A stretch of 64,000 bases of DNA from Candidatus Calditenuaceae archaeon (GTDB taxonomy: Archaea; Thermoproteota; Nitrososphaeria_A; Caldarchaeales; Calditenuaceae). Under the pieces are notes generated by a model, which did not search any database, was not told the origin of the DNA, and saw only the letters and a program-made list of their open reading frames with translations. This document shows positions 1 through 9,046 of the stretch, one piece after another. Within the stretch, counting starts at the first letter, position 1; each line of letters starts with the position of its first letter. The stretch covers positions 1 through 64,000 of the forward strand of contig JANXED010000004.1 of NCBI GenBank assembly GCA_025058175.1, in the 5' to 3' direction. Position numbers and translations under genes: made by a program.

Positions 1-207
1 CTGGTGGTGTGCGTGACCGCTATGGGGATAACCTATGAGAGGCCCTTACCCGTGATACAGGGAGTCCAATACGTCCCCTCGGCCTCCGGAGGGGACCGGG
101 TCGGAGTGCTGGTCGAGATGTCGGGAGGGAGGGCCTCGGTCAGGCTGGTCAACGTCGGTAATGACGGAAACCTGATCTCTGACAACCCCGGCCTCTGCCT
201 GAGATGA
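1..207 (+). CDS. C-terminal end of an unidentified protein (partial)
   Basis: The frame is open from the first base and ends at a TGA at 205-207, so this is probably the 3' part of a gene that begins before the window rather than a small gene starting at position 4. The visible 68 residues are beta-rich with many Val, Gly and Ser and no recognisable motif. The stop overlaps the ATG of the following secreted metallopeptidase (ATGA at 204-207), so the two genes are probably co-transcribed and translationally coupled. I do not recognise the family. Confidence 0.55.
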   Translation: MVVCVTAMGITYERPLPVIQGVQYVPSASGGDRVGVLVEMSGGRASVRLVNVGNDGNLISDNPGLCLR

Positions 208-1682
208 GCCTCAAGGGCCTCGCAGTGGTCGCGCTCCTGACGGCCGTCCTCCTCCTCCAGTCAGCCGGTGCAGCGGAGACTGCGGTCCGCGAGGCCCCGA
301 CCGTCGTCAAGGCTAGGTTGGCAGTTGACGCATCGTGCTCCGGTGTTATGACCTACGTGGTAGACGCGGAGGAGGCCAAGAGGGCTGGGCTCTGGAGGCT
401 CTGGCTCCTCCTGCCCAAGGAGCCACTGAGGTGGAGCGTGGAGCCGCACGCGGTCCACGAGGTCTCCGATCTACCGGAGGGATCAGAGGGCAGAAGGGTC
501 TACAGCAACGTGACCTTCGACCTCAGCTCAATCGAGGGCCTCCTGACGGTCTCCTTCAGGATGGACCACGCGTGCCTCGTGAACGGGGACCGGGGCCTAT
601 TACTGACGCCGCTGGTCTCTTACGGACCGCCGATCAGGGGCGAGCTAGAGATCACCTTAGAGGGCCTCGTGGAGGGGGTTAGGTCCGTCGAGCCGTGGTC
701 GCCTCACGTAGAGGTCCACAACCGGTCGCTCTCCGTTCGCCGCGAGCTTCCCCTCACCGTCAACAGGGTCGCGATCGACTTCAGGCCCGTGGAAGAGCCC
801 TTCTACCTCGTCTCTTCAAGGGGGTTCAGCGTCAAGACCCATCAACGCTACGCGCAGGTCGCCGCAGCGGTCATCGACGCCCTAGCGAACGCCAGCGACT
901 ACCTGAAGGCCGTCTTCGGCGAAGACGTCCCGGATGTGACGGTGGAGTTCTTCCTGCCCCGAGACTACCGGTCCGGCCCCGAGGGCTTCGCCCCCGTCCC
1001 GTCGGGCGGCTCGAGGGTTATCGGGCTCAACTTGATCCTCCTCAGGAGGCCGCAGGGGTACTTGGAGGTGATCGCGGTCCACGAGCTAGTCCACCATTAC
1101 CTCTTCGAGGTCGGCGTAGGTGCGGGCGCGACTTGGTTCCACGAAGGCCTCGCGGTCTACTTCTCCCTCGAGCTGGGGGAGCGGCTGAGGCTGGAGGGCG
1201 CGCGGGTGATGAGGGAGCTGATCATGCAAGAGGCGTCCCGTTCGAGGCAGATCAGGCTGAGCGAGTGGAAGCCCGGTGAGTCCAGAGACAGCGACTGGTA
1301 CGCGACCGCCTTCGCTCTGATCGAGGGGCTCTTCAGGCTCGACCCCGCAGGCATGTCTAAGGCCCTCCTCAGCCTGAGAGACGAGAGGAGATGGATATCA
1401 TCGGGAGAGGCTGCGGCCGAGTACCTCGCGAAGCACCTCAACGAAGAGGCGTTAGGGCTGCTTAGGGAGGCCGGACTTCTCCCAAAGGTGAGTAGGCACT
1501 CAGACGACGGATCGACGGCTTCGGCCACGACGGTCACTGAGACGCGCGGAGATGCTACAACCGACTCCGACAATCACGACCGAAGCGGGACGATTGCGAT
1601 TGACGAGGAGCTCCTTCTAATAAGCCTGGCGACCGCCGCTATCGTGGTCTCGCTCCTCGCGATCAGGGACGCAAAGTCCTAA
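204..1682 (+). CDS. Secreted, membrane-anchored zinc metallopeptidase (peptidase MA-like)
   Basis: 492 residues. An N-terminal signal peptide (about residues 1-23, ending near AGAAE) is followed by a beta-rich region. The metallopeptidase core has HELVHH at residues 293-298, in which H293, E294 and H297 form the HExxH zinc motif. WFHEG follows, with E314 the likely third zinc ligand, as in gluzincins of the peptidase MA clan. After a Ser/Thr/Asp-rich linker (about 430-465) there is one C-terminal transmembrane helix (about 467-487) and a short basic tail. The catalytic domain should therefore face outward. The gene starts on the stop of the preceding partial gene (ATGA) and converges on a membrane protein gene 25 bp downstream. 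The substrate cannot be read from the sequence. The peptidase fold is fairly secure; the exact family is less so. Confidence 0.75.
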   Translation: MSLKGLAVVALLTAVLLLQSAGAAETAVREAPTVVKARLAVDASCSGVMTYVVDAEEAKRAGLWRLWLLLPKEPLRWSVEPHAVHEVSDLPEGSEGRRVYSNVTFDLSSIEGLLTVSFRMDHACLVNGDRGLLLTPLVSYGPPIRGELEITLEGLVEGVRSVEPWSPHVEVHNRSLSVRRELPLTVNRVAIDFRPVEEPFYLVSSRGFSVKTHQRYAQVAAAVIDALANASDYLKAVFGEDVPDVTVEFFLPRDYRSGPEGFAPVPSGGSRVIGLNLILLRRPQGYLEVIAVHELVHHYLFEVGVGAGATWFHEGLAVYFSLELGERLRLEGARVMRELIMQEASRSRQIRLSEWKPGESRDSDWYATAFALIEGLFRLDPAGMSKALLSLRDERRWISSGEAAAEYLAKHLNEEALGLLREAGLLPKVSRHSDDGSTASATTVTETRGDATTDSDNHDRSGTIAIDEELLLISLATAAIVVSLLAIRDAKS

Positions 1683-1707
1683 AACAACCGGTTTGACCAG
1701 CGTCGGT

Positions 1708-2532
1708 TCAGCTCGACGAACTCTCCACTTGATACCCTAGCTCGAGCAGCCTGTTCACGTACTCGTTCTTGAGCTTGTTGTAGACCTGCTCGTTGATCTT
1801 CCCGGTCCTGTAGTTCTCCTCGAGGACCCTGAGGAAGTTCAGGTACCTGACCACCTCAGCCGGGAGCTGTTGGGGTTGTCCGGTCGGGGGCTCGCCGGCA
1901 GGCACGATCATCGGCCTGACCTCGACGGCGGGTTCGCGCCGCTCAGCGAGATCGGGGGCCTCAGCCTCCCTCCGGGTCGCCTCTTCCGTGACACGCTGAA
2001 CGCCGATCTCCCATGACGACCGAATGCGGGACACGAGAACGTTCAGTCCCATCTTAGGCTTTGTCAGCAGCAAGTAAACGACGTAGAGCGAGATTGCCCC
2101 GCTCCACGCAAGCAGACCCAAGAGGGCCGCCGTCGCGGCACCCAGGGCAATCAACCCGAACGGGTGCGGGACGACTCCATAGACTACCGAGGGGACTGCA
2201 GCGATCACGGCCAGCCTGATCAAGTTGTCCCTCTTCAGAGGTATGTTCACGAGCCCCCTAGTGGCGAGGAAGAGGGCCACTGCCAGGACGATTACCAACC
2301 CGGCAACCCCGGACGCTAACTGAGCGACCGCGACGAGGAAGAGAGAGAAGACGAGATAGATGATGAGGACGTCCACTCCCTTAACCATCGAGACGAAAGC
2401 CGCCAAAACCCCGATGATGATCAGCGTGAGGATCAGACTCAGGACGCCGCCCGTGGCATAAGCGGCTGAGGTCAACAGGGCTATGAACGTCGCAACGAAA
2501 ATGTCCCGCCTCAGGAATTGCTTGAGTTTCAA
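1708..2532 (-). CDS. Polytopic membrane protein with SHOCT-like C-terminal tail
   Basis: 274 residues, start TTG. The first 155 residues contain about five or six hydrophobic helices. A soluble, Pro/Glu-rich linker follows. The last 45 residues (from about NFLRVLEENYRTGKI to the end) are a short amphipathic helical pair resembling the SHOCT (short C-terminal) domain often found at the ends of membrane proteins. No catalytic motif is visible. A TATA-like TAATTAAA at 2563-2570, read on the minus strand, lies about 26 nt before a start site near 2540, giving a very short leader. It is divergent from the second metallopeptidase. A role in the cell envelope is only inferred from its neighbours. 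Confidence 0.6.
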   Translation of the reverse strand: MKLKQFLRRDIFVATFIALLTSAAYATGGVLSLILTLIIIGVLAAFVSMVKGVDVLIIYLVFSLFLVAVAQLASGVAGLVIVLAVALFLATRGLVNIPLKRDNLIRLAVIAAVPSVVYGVVPHPFGLIALGAATAALLGLLAWSGAISLYVVYLLLTKPKMGLNVLVSRIRSSWEIGVQRVTEEATRREAEAPDLAERREPAVEVRPMIVPAGEPPTGQPQQLPAEVVRYLNFLRVLEENYRTGKINEQVYNKLKNEYVNRLLELGYQVESSSS

Positions 2533-2562
2533 AGGTGTTCACAGCGTCGAGCGCGGGGGACC

Positions 2563-2606
2563 TAATTAAACATTAGGAGAAAACCGGCTAGCAAACTAAT
2601 AATATG
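2563..2606. promoter_or_regulatory. Divergent promoter pair
   Basis: TAATTAAA at 2563-2570 suits the minus-strand membrane protein. CTAATAATATG at 2596-2606 is centred about 27 nt before the GTG at 2627, so the plus-strand metallopeptidase would be leaderless. The assignment rests only on TATA-like composition and spacing. Confidence 0.5.
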
Positions 2607-2626
2607 AAGGTTAGGGATATCCAGAT

Positions 2627-4858
2627 GTGAAGGTGAGGACTTTCTCCCCAATATTCGTGATCGCTTTGGTGGTCTCCAGCTTCGCGGTGATTTGGACGCC
2701 GGTGGGGGCTGAACCGTCAAAGGCGCCCATAGACCTGCCGATCAAAGCACCGCTGGAGGTCAACGTGATACTCGCGGGGTTCTCAAGTCGGGACCTCGGG
2801 GTGACGCCCGCGGAGTTAGAGGGACTACTCTCGCGCCTCGTCAGGAGCGAGGCCGTCGCCTACGCGGGCTTCTTCATGGAGGATCCCTATGTGGTCGCGC
2901 TCTTCGACGTCGAGCTGACGGTGATCGAGGCCGACGCCAGGCTGAACTCGGAGATACGGGCGCTGTTCGGACGTGTCTCCTATGACCCCGCTGCCTTGCC
3001 GATCGACGTGAGGAACAGCTTCGTGAGGTACGTGTCGTTCGTTAGGGAGTACTATGGAACTACGTTCGCGATCCGGTTGAACGACAGGATGACGGACATC
3101 GCAGCGCTCACCCTCGGATTAGTCTCGCTCACGAACAGGTTCCTCCCACAGATCACCGACGGATACAACATTTACCTGATTTGCGGACTGCCCTTCACTG
3201 GCAATAAGTTTCCCGTATACTTCTCCGCCGGGCAGACTGTCGAGCGCGGAAACGGCATAGGAGCGGTGGGTATGAACCTGTACGGCGGGATAGGGACATA
3301 CAGGTACGTCGTCCTCGACATTTGCGCAATCCCAAACCCATTCGGCAACTTCGCGCCGAAGACGGAAGAGGACGTCGAGAAGTATTTGCCGCCAGCGCTC
3401 TACAGGGGCCCGCGAGACCAGATCCAAGCGATCGCCATGTACGTCGACGAGATAATAGACAACCTATTCGTTAAGAGTCTCATCTATGTCCCGAGGTATC
3501 AGGTGACCTTTCTCTTCGACGTAGTGGTGATAGACATGACCACGACCGGAGGAGGACTGCAGTTCATAGTCTCAAACTTCATACCTGAGATATTCGAGTC
3601 GGCGATGAAGTGGCTGATGCCGTACAACTTCTACACGAGCAGGTTTCACTACAGGACTATTGCGGAGGCCGCGGTGATGAGGCAAGCCATCTCCGTCCAT
3701 AGGGGCATTCAGATAATCGACGTCGAGAGGGCCTTCACGCTTGCCGAGAGGACGGGGCTGATCCCCCCGGCACCGTCTGGAGTAACGAGGATACCGGTGT
3801 TGATCTTCCTCTCCGACGCCGACATCTACCCGAGCTCGCCTGGAACGATAGGGATAGCGTGGCCCGACCTTAGCGACCCGAGGTACCCGAGGGGTGCAGT
3901 CGTGGGGTTGAATTACAGGTTCGTCGAGAGGGAAGGGCTGACCTTGGTCACGATTCACGAGGCCGCCCACACCCTCGGGCTGGCCCATCCACACGACGAC
4001 CTCGACGAGACTGATCAAGAGGTCATTCGACCGGGCAAGTCGAAGCCGCAGGTCAAGACGAGATGGGTCTTCAGCTGGGCAGAGACCGCGATGTCCTACG
4101 CAGACGTCCCCCAGGTCGTCAATCAGAGGGTGATCTACCCGGGAGCGTATCCGTTGAGGACCTACTTCAGCGCCTTCGACCTCGACGCGATCGACAGGGC
4201 GGTCGTGACGCTGCTGCTCGGGTACTACCTGAACTACAGGGAGGAAGTCATGAAGAAGCTGAAGGAGTCGGGTCTCCGACTGGAGGACATACCTGAGGCC
4301 GAGAAGCTCCTGAGGGAGGCCGACAAAGCGGCTGTTAACGCGGTCAGCCTGTTCAGGGACCACAACTACTTCGACAGGTTTGGGTTCGCGGGACTCGGAG
4401 CCCAACTTGAAACGGCCTTCGACTACGCGTGGAAGGCCTTGACCGACGTCATCGAGCTCTACGACAATGTGGAGGGCGCGAGGCAAGCGATCGAGTCTAC
4501 TCGGCCGTTGATTAGGAAGCTCGAGAGCGAAATCAGTGATCTGAGGTCGACGGTCGAGAGTCTGAAGGGGAGGCTCGATGCTGCCACCGCCCGTGCCGAA
4601 CAGTTGCAGAGGTCCCTGAGCCAAGAGGCGCAGGAGAGGCAGAGGATCCAACAGGAGCTGGAATTAACGAAGAGCGACCTCACCAGGGCGAGGACGGAGC
4701 TTGAGCTGACCAAGAACAACCTCTCAGCCGCGAGGTCCGAGGTCAATACCTACCTCATGCTCGCAGCAGCGGGAATGGTGGCGGCAGCCGGATCGGCCGC
4801 TTTCGCGATAGCGAGCAGGCGCGGATCAAGGCCACGCGTCCTAACCTCGTCCACCTAG
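2627..4858 (+). CDS. Large secreted metzincin-type metallopeptidase with coiled coil and C-terminal anchor
   Basis: 743 residues, GTG start, preceded by a TATA-like box at leaderless spacing. A signal peptide (about 1-28) leads into a long ectodomain. The zinc motif HEAAHTLGLAH at residues 444-454 matches the metzincin consensus HExxHxxGxxH, with H444, H448 and H454 as ligands and E445 catalytic. Residues of about 620-710 form a strongly heptad-like coiled coil rich in Glu, Leu, Lys and Arg. A Gly/Ala-rich transmembrane helix and a basic tail end the protein. This layout suggests a protease head displayed on a stalk at the cell surface. It is the second surface metallopeptidase within 5 kb. 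I do not recognise a named family beyond the metzincin motif. Confidence 0.75.
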   Translation: MKVRTFSPIFVIALVVSSFAVIWTPVGAEPSKAPIDLPIKAPLEVNVILAGFSSRDLGVTPAELEGLLSRLVRSEAVAYAGFFMEDPYVVALFDVELTVIEADARLNSEIRALFGRVSYDPAALPIDVRNSFVRYVSFVREYYGTTFAIRLNDRMTDIAALTLGLVSLTNRFLPQITDGYNIYLICGLPFTGNKFPVYFSAGQTVERGNGIGAVGMNLYGGIGTYRYVVLDICAIPNPFGNFAPKTEEDVEKYLPPALYRGPRDQIQAIAMYVDEIIDNLFVKSLIYVPRYQVTFLFDVVVIDMTTTGGGLQFIVSNFIPEIFESAMKWLMPYNFYTSRFHYRTIAEAAVMRQAISVHRGIQIIDVERAFTLAERTGLIPPAPSGVTRIPVLIFLSDADIYPSSPGTIGIAWPDLSDPRYPRGAVVGLNYRFVEREGLTLVTIHEAAHTLGLAHPHDDLDETDQEVIRPGKSKPQVKTRWVFSWAETAMSYADVPQVVNQRVIYPGAYPLRTYFSAFDLDAIDRAVVTLLLGYYLNYREEVMKKLKESGLRLEDIPEAEKLLREADKAAVNAVSLFRDHNYFDRFGFAGLGAQLETAFDYAWKALTDVIELYDNVEGARQAIESTRPLIRKLESEISDLRSTVESLKGRLDAATARAEQLQRSLSQEAQERQRIQQELELTKSDLTRARTELELTKNNLSAARSEVNTYLMLAAAGMVAAAGSAAFAIASRRGSRPRVLTSST

Positions 4859-4894
4859 GGATCCTCATGAGAGGATGATTCTACAGGGCGCTCC

Positions 4895-5599
4895 GTGAGG
4901 ACCGGGATGGAAGCAGACGACCTCATCTCGAGGATAGTCGCCTGCAGAAGGTGTCCCAGGCTCGTCCTCTACCGGGAAGAGGTCGCCAAGAACCCGCCCA
5001 AACGGTTCAGGGGCTGGACCTACTGGGCAAGGCCTCTTCCGGGGTTCGGAGACCTCACTGGACGAATCCTGGTGGTCGGGCTCGCACCTGCGGCCCACGG
5101 CGGCAACCGGACCGGCAGGATGTTCACCGGCGACTCCTCCGCGAACTTCCTGATGTCGGTGCTTCACGAGCTCAAACTAGCCAACAAGCCGACCTCTGAG
5201 TCCGCGGACGACGGCCTCGAGCTCCGGGGAGTCTTCCTGACCGCTCCTGTGCGCTGCGCGCCACCGGAGAACAGGCCGACTAGGGAGGAGGTGGAGAACT
5301 GCTACCCGTTTCTGCTCGAAGAGGTGAGGCTGTTGACCCAGCTGAGGGTCGTCGTGGCCTTAGGCGCGATAGGGTTCCGAGCTTCGGTGAGGCTGCTGAG
5401 AGACCTCGGCTTCAGGTCCGACGTCCAGTCGAAGTTCGGGCACGGCGCGACCTACGCCTTCAGGTCCGAAGACGGACGGGAGGTCTTCCTCCTCGGGTCC
5501 TATCACCCTTCGAGGCAGAACACGCAGACGGGAAGGCTGACCAGGCAGATGCTCCTGAAGGTCTTCAGGAGGGCGAAGGAGCTCGCTGGCTACTCGTAG
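4895..5599 (+). CDS. Family 5 uracil-DNA glycosylase (UDGb type)
   Basis: 234 residues if the GTG at 4895 is used; the ATG at 4907 is an alternative. Four cysteines placed as in 4Fe-4S uracil-DNA glycosylases (C17, C20, C121, C136) frame the fold. Motif 1 is GLAPAAHGGNRTGRMFTGD at 62-80, which has Ala where family 4 enzymes have Glu/Asp in GE(P/A). The C-terminal motif SYHPSRQNTQTGR is at 202-214 with H204. This combination is that of family 5 (UDGb), which removes uracil and other deaminated bases, an expected activity in a thermophile. The 3' end overlaps the convergent PhoU-like gene by 10 bp. Assignment to family 5 rather than family 4 rests on the HGGNRTG motif. Confidence 0.88.
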   Translation: MRTGMEADDLISRIVACRRCPRLVLYREEVAKNPPKRFRGWTYWARPLPGFGDLTGRILVVGLAPAAHGGNRTGRMFTGDSSANFLMSVLHELKLANKPTSESADDGLELRGVFLTAPVRCAPPENRPTREEVENCYPFLLEEVRLLTQLRVVVALGAIGFRASVRLLRDLGFRSDVQSKFGHGATYAFRSEDGREVFLLGSYHPSRQNTQTGRLTRQMLLKVFRRAKELAGYS

Positions 5600-6630
5600 T
5601 CGATCGTTACTACCTCGTTCGGGACCCTGACGAACTTGTTGATGCCGGTCATTGCGATCAAACGGCAGTTGTCGATGACCTCAGTCAGGCTCTTGAGGAC
5701 CATCCTGTACGAGAGGGCCCTGTTCTGGTCCCTGACACCTTCGATGACCTTGATCTCGAGCGCGTTGATCTCCTGGATCAGCTTCGGGATGAGCGACATA
5801 GAGTCCTCCAGGAGCTTCAGGTCGCCGACGAGGTAGCCGTTCAGCGCCATTCCGAACGCGGTCGTGATCTCGGTCGCGAGGTGTGAGAGCTCCGCAGCGA
5901 GCCCCTTCGGGTCCCTCTCCCTGGTCCCGGCCCACTTCACCGCCTCCCTCGAGATCTGGAGAGCTTGGTCCGCGATCTCCTCTACGGCCGAGAGGATGAC
6001 CCTCAGCCCCAGGAGCGCGATCGGGGACTCTATGCCCAGAGTCTTGATCAGCGACTTGTCCCTTCCGGCCATCAGGAGCTGCCTGAGGCAAAGGAAGTAG
6101 TAACTGTCGATCCTCTGCTCCGCCCTCGCGACCTCGGAGGCCCTCTCGGGGAGGTTCTCGGCGAACGCGTCGACCGCGGACTCTAGCATCGAGGCGATGA
6201 GGACCTGCATCCTCCTCACCAGCTCCTCGATCGTGTACTTGCTGGAGTCGATGATCACCCTCAGCTCTAGCTCGAAGTCGTCTTGCCTGATCACTTCTAG
6301 GCCCGGGAGCCTGTCGACCTCCGCGATGACCTCGTCGAACATCCAGGAGTTCGCGCCGCTCACCGACCTCACGGTGATCCTGTCGACGCCCTGCAGGTAG
6401 CAAGCGGTTACTATCCTCTGGAGGGAGTCCACCGACTGGAGCCTGTCGGCCTCTATCTTGGCCACTAGAGACCTCTCGGGCCTGAGGGCGGTCCTGATCA
6501 ACACGCCCTCGTCCGAGACCTCGACGTAGACCTGGTCGCCGGCCTTTAGGCCCTGCTCCGCGACCCACTTCCTCGGCAGCGAGACCACGAGGGTCGTCGA
6601 GCCGAGCCTCTGAAGCCTCCTGACCTCCAT
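5590..6630 (-). CDS. Phosphate uptake regulator-like protein (AbrB domain plus PhoU helices)
   Basis: 346 residues. Residues 1-45 are a SpoVT/AbrB-type beta-barrel (LGSTTLVVSLPRKWV then GDQVYVEV), a DNA-binding fold. Residues of about 120-340 are two all-helical PhoU-like repeats. This AbrB-PhoU fusion is common in archaea and is thought to regulate phosphate transport or act as a metal-binding regulator. No pst genes are in the window, so the target is unknown. The ATG at 6628-6630 is preceded by a TATA-like ATATAT at 6650-6657, consistent with leaderless transcription. The 3' end overlaps the convergent glycosylase gene by 10 bp. Confidence 0.8.
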   Translation of the reverse strand: MEVRRLQRLGSTTLVVSLPRKWVAEQGLKAGDQVYVEVSDEGVLIRTALRPERSLVAKIEADRLQSVDSLQRIVTACYLQGVDRITVRSVSGANSWMFDEVIAEVDRLPGLEVIRQDDFELELRVIIDSSKYTIEELVRRMQVLIASMLESAVDAFAENLPERASEVARAEQRIDSYYFLCLRQLLMAGRDKSLIKTLGIESPIALLGLRVILSAVEEIADQALQISREAVKWAGTRERDPKGLAAELSHLATEITTAFGMALNGYLVGDLKLLEDSMSLIPKLIQEINALEIKVIEGVRDQNRALSYRMVLKSLTEVIDNCRLIAMTGINKFVRVPNEVVTIDYE

Positions 6631-6639
6631 GCCCCTGGG

Positions 6640-6658
6640 GTATATGCGACATATATCG
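6640..6658 (-). promoter_or_regulatory. Promoter of the PhoU-like gene
   Basis: Two TATA-like elements (TATATG at 6641-6646 and ATATAT at 6650-6657) lie just upstream of the ATG at 6630. The distal one is about 24 nt away, the usual distance for a leaderless archaeal mRNA. Confidence 0.45.
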
Positions 6659-6732
6659 GATATTAGGGTGTTTGCGCCAACGTCAAGGCCGCTCCAGGGG
6701 GAACCCCTCGACCGGGCCTGCCCGGTGATGCA

Positions 6733-7674
6733 TCAGTACATCTCCCTCAGCTGCTCGGCGGGCAGGAACTCCTCCTCGAGCCTCCGGTACCTCTCGATTC
6801 CCACCAGGGAGTGGTGGTCCGCGGTCGGGAGACCCTTCTCCTGAAGCTCCAGCTCCCACTGGGCCTCCTCCTGACGCTCGGCGAGGGCCTTCGCGAACTT
6901 GTAGACCGCCATCATCTCTGCGTGGAGGGCGCCCATGCTCACCACGATCAGCTTGTAGCCCCTCGAGGCGACCTCGGAGAACCTCAGCGGCCGCTTCGAC
7001 TCGGTCCACTTGAAGCTCGAGGAGTAGTTGAAGACTAAGGGGACGTCCGGGTACTCCCTCTTGACGCGCTCGGCGAACTCCCAGGCCAGCTCGTCGTCGG
7101 GCCTCCTGAACTCCGCCCAGAGGGCGTCGGCCCCCGCGTCCCTGAACGCGACAGCCCTTTTGACCGCCTCCTCGAGCGTCCCGCCCTTCGTTCCCAGCAC
7201 GTCGGTCCTCGCGATCAGGAAGAAGTCCGGGTCGACCGCGTCCCTCCTCCTCGCGAGGGATTTCACCTTCAGCACGGCCTCCTCGAACCCGATCACCCTC
7301 TTCCCCGCCAGGTGGCCGCACCGCTTCGGGAACCTCTGGTCCTCGACGTGAATGGCCGCGACTCCTGCAGCGACGAACTCCTCAACGGTCCTCGTCGCGG
7401 TCACGGCGTTACCGTAGCCGTCGTCCGCGTCTGAAATCACGGGGATGCTCACCGCCCTCGCTACCCGGCCCGCGAACTCGACCATCTCGGGGAGCGTGAG
7501 GAACCCGATGTCCGGTCTCACCAGGTACCCAATCGAGCAAGAGTACCCGCTGACGTAGACCGCCTTCAGCCCCACCATCTCGACGAGCTTCGCCTGGATC
7601 GGCGTGTAGACTCCGGTCGTCCAGACGTAGTCCTCCTGCCTGAGGAGCCTCCTCAGCTCCCTGCTCCTGTCCAC
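6733..7674 (-). CDS. Isocitrate lyase/PEP mutase family enzyme, likely (methyl)isocitrate lyase
   Basis: 313 residues, GTG start, with a TATA-like box (GGATAAAG at 7695-7702) 25 nt upstream. The TIM-barrel signature SDADDGYGN is at 81-89 (metal-binding acidic residues) and KRCGH is at 117-121. C119 corresponds to the catalytic cysteine of isocitrate and 2-methylisocitrate lyases, which separates it from PEP mutases and oxaloacetate decarboxylases. Its length fits 2-methylisocitrate lyase (about 290-310) better than long isocitrate lyases. The likely reaction is cleavage of a C6/C7 tricarboxylate into succinate plus glyoxylate or pyruvate. A thiolase and an MDR dehydrogenase are divergently placed beside it, consistent with short-chain acid metabolism. 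Substrate specificity is not decided. Confidence 0.78.
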   Translation of the reverse strand: MDRSRELRRLLRQEDYVWTTGVYTPIQAKLVEMVGLKAVYVSGYSCSIGYLVRPDIGFLTLPEMVEFAGRVARAVSIPVISDADDGYGNAVTATRTVEEFVAAGVAAIHVEDQRFPKRCGHLAGKRVIGFEEAVLKVKSLARRRDAVDPDFFLIARTDVLGTKGGTLEEAVKRAVAFRDAGADALWAEFRRPDDELAWEFAERVKREYPDVPLVFNYSSSFKWTESKRPLRFSEVASRGYKLIVVSMGALHAEMMAVYKFAKALAERQEEAQWELELQEKGLPTADHHSLVGIERYRRLEEEFLPAEQLREMY

Positions 7675-7770
7675 GTGGGGACTCAGGCTCGTCCGGATAA
7701 AGAGTTCGACCCGACCGGGTCCAATGGGACGCCCACGAAGGTCGGCCGTACCCCGTTACGTAGCACAACA

Positions 7771-7777
7771 ATTATTA
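7771..7777 (+). promoter_or_regulatory. Promoter of the thiolase gene
   Basis: An AT-rich block ATTATTA inside the 7767-7800 AT-rich stretch is centred about 30 nt before the TTG at 7805. It supports that TTG as a leaderless start. Confidence 0.45.
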
Positions 7778-7804
7778 TCACGCTTAACTGTAAAATAAAT
7801 CGAG

Positions 7805-8983
7805 TTGGGTAGGAGGGTCGCGGTAGTAGGCATCGGTATAACGCGGTTCGGCAGGAGGTCCGACGCGTCGCTCAGCGAGCTGGCCTTCGAGGCCGGCAGG
7901 GAGGCAATTAGGGACGCGGGGATAGAGCCGAAGGACGTGAGGTTCCTCTCGGTGGGGAACGTGGGCGCGTGGAGCGCCGAGCCCCTTCCGGCGGTTCTGG
8001 TCGCGGAGTACCTCGGGCTGGACAACCCAGGGTCGATGAGGGTAGAGGCGGCCTGCGCTTCGGGGAGCGCGGCGATCAAGGTCGCCTACGACGCGGTCGC
8101 CTCCGGATCGGTCGACGTCGCGATGGCCTTAGGCGTCGAGAGGATGAACGAGTCACCGACGCCGAACGTCGTCGAGCTGATAGGCCGCGCGGGGAACTAC
8201 TTCTGGGAGTTCGAGAACTTCGGGCTGACCTTCCCGGGATACTACGCGATCTACGCCACCGCGTACATGGACAAGTACGGCGCGAGGGAGGAGGACATCG
8301 CTGAGGTCGCCGTGAAGAACCACTACTACGGCTCGATGAACCCTTATGCGCAGTTCCAGAGGCCGGTGAAGCTCGAAGAGGTGATGTCATCGCGGTACAT
8401 CGCGTGGCCCCTGAAGCTCCTCGAGTGCTCCCCGATCACCGACGGGGCTGCAGCGGCCGTCCTGGCCTCGGAGGAGGTCGCGAGGAAGCTTACCGACTCG
8501 CCGGTCTGGATCAGGGGGATGGGCTACGCGACGGGGACCTCAAACCTCTCGAAGAGGCAGGACTTCCTGGGGCTCGAGCCCGCGGCGAGGGCAGCCAGGC
8601 AGGCATACGCGGAGGCCGGAATAGACCCCGAGAGGCCCTACAAGCAGATAGACGTCGCGACCGTCCACGACTGCTTCTCGATCGCGGAGATCCTGGCTTA
8701 CGAGGACCTCGGCTTCGCGAGGAGGGGAGAGGGCTACATGCTGCTGAAGGAGCACCAGACCTACATCGGCGGCTTGGTGCCTGTCAACCTCGACGGAGGC
8801 CTGAAGGCTAAGGGTCACCCGATCGGCGCGACGGGCGTCGGGATGGCGGTCGAGGCGGTCAAGCAGCTCCGGAGGAAGGCCGAGCCCGGAAGGCAGGCGG
8901 ACATAAGGAACGGCGTCGCGCTCACCCACAACGTCGGCGGGACCGGTCATTACGCCTACGTGACCGTCTACTCGATCGACTGA
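7805..8983 (+). CDS. Thiolase family protein (acetyl-CoA acetyltransferase), catalytic residues intact
   Basis: 392 residues, TTG start. Archaeal/SCP2-type thiolase fold. The nucleophile is in EAACASGSAA (C84), the second region is TVHDCFS, and H338 lies in the KGHPIGATG motif. All the residues expected for Claisen condensation or thiolysis of acyl-CoAs are present. This is unlike the two thiolase-fold proteins near 50-52 kb, which have lost them. In many archaea such enzymes are encoded beside a DUF35 partner; none is adjacent here. An MDR dehydrogenase gene follows in the same direction but has its own TATA box. The likely role is acetoacetyl-CoA or longer 3-ketoacyl-CoA turnover. Confidence 0.87.
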   Translation: MGRRVAVVGIGITRFGRRSDASLSELAFEAGREAIRDAGIEPKDVRFLSVGNVGAWSAEPLPAVLVAEYLGLDNPGSMRVEAACASGSAAIKVAYDAVASGSVDVAMALGVERMNESPTPNVVELIGRAGNYFWEFENFGLTFPGYYAIYATAYMDKYGAREEDIAEVAVKNHYYGSMNPYAQFQRPVKLEEVMSSRYIAWPLKLLECSPITDGAAAAVLASEEVARKLTDSPVWIRGMGYATGTSNLSKRQDFLGLEPAARAARQAYAEAGIDPERPYKQIDVATVHDCFSIAEILAYEDLGFARRGEGYMLLKEHQTYIGGLVPVNLDGGLKAKGHPIGATGVGMAVEAVKQLRRKAEPGRQADIRNGVALTHNVGGTGHYAYVTVYSID

Positions 8984-9016
8984 CCTCCCGGAACTCCCCG
9001 GACCTCGACCGGTAGA

Positions 9017-9024
9017 TTTATAAT
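9017..9024 (+). promoter_or_regulatory. TATA box of the MDR dehydrogenase gene
   Basis: TTTATAAT centred about 27 nt before the ATG at 9047 implies a leaderless transcript separate from the upstream thiolase. Confidence 0.6.
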
Positions 9025-9046
9025 TCGTCCACTCGGTCCGCGCAGG

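Noticed and set aside
3572-4651. A 359-codon minus-strand open frame opposite the metzincin gene
   Set aside because: Shadow of a strongly supported gene; no recognisable domain.
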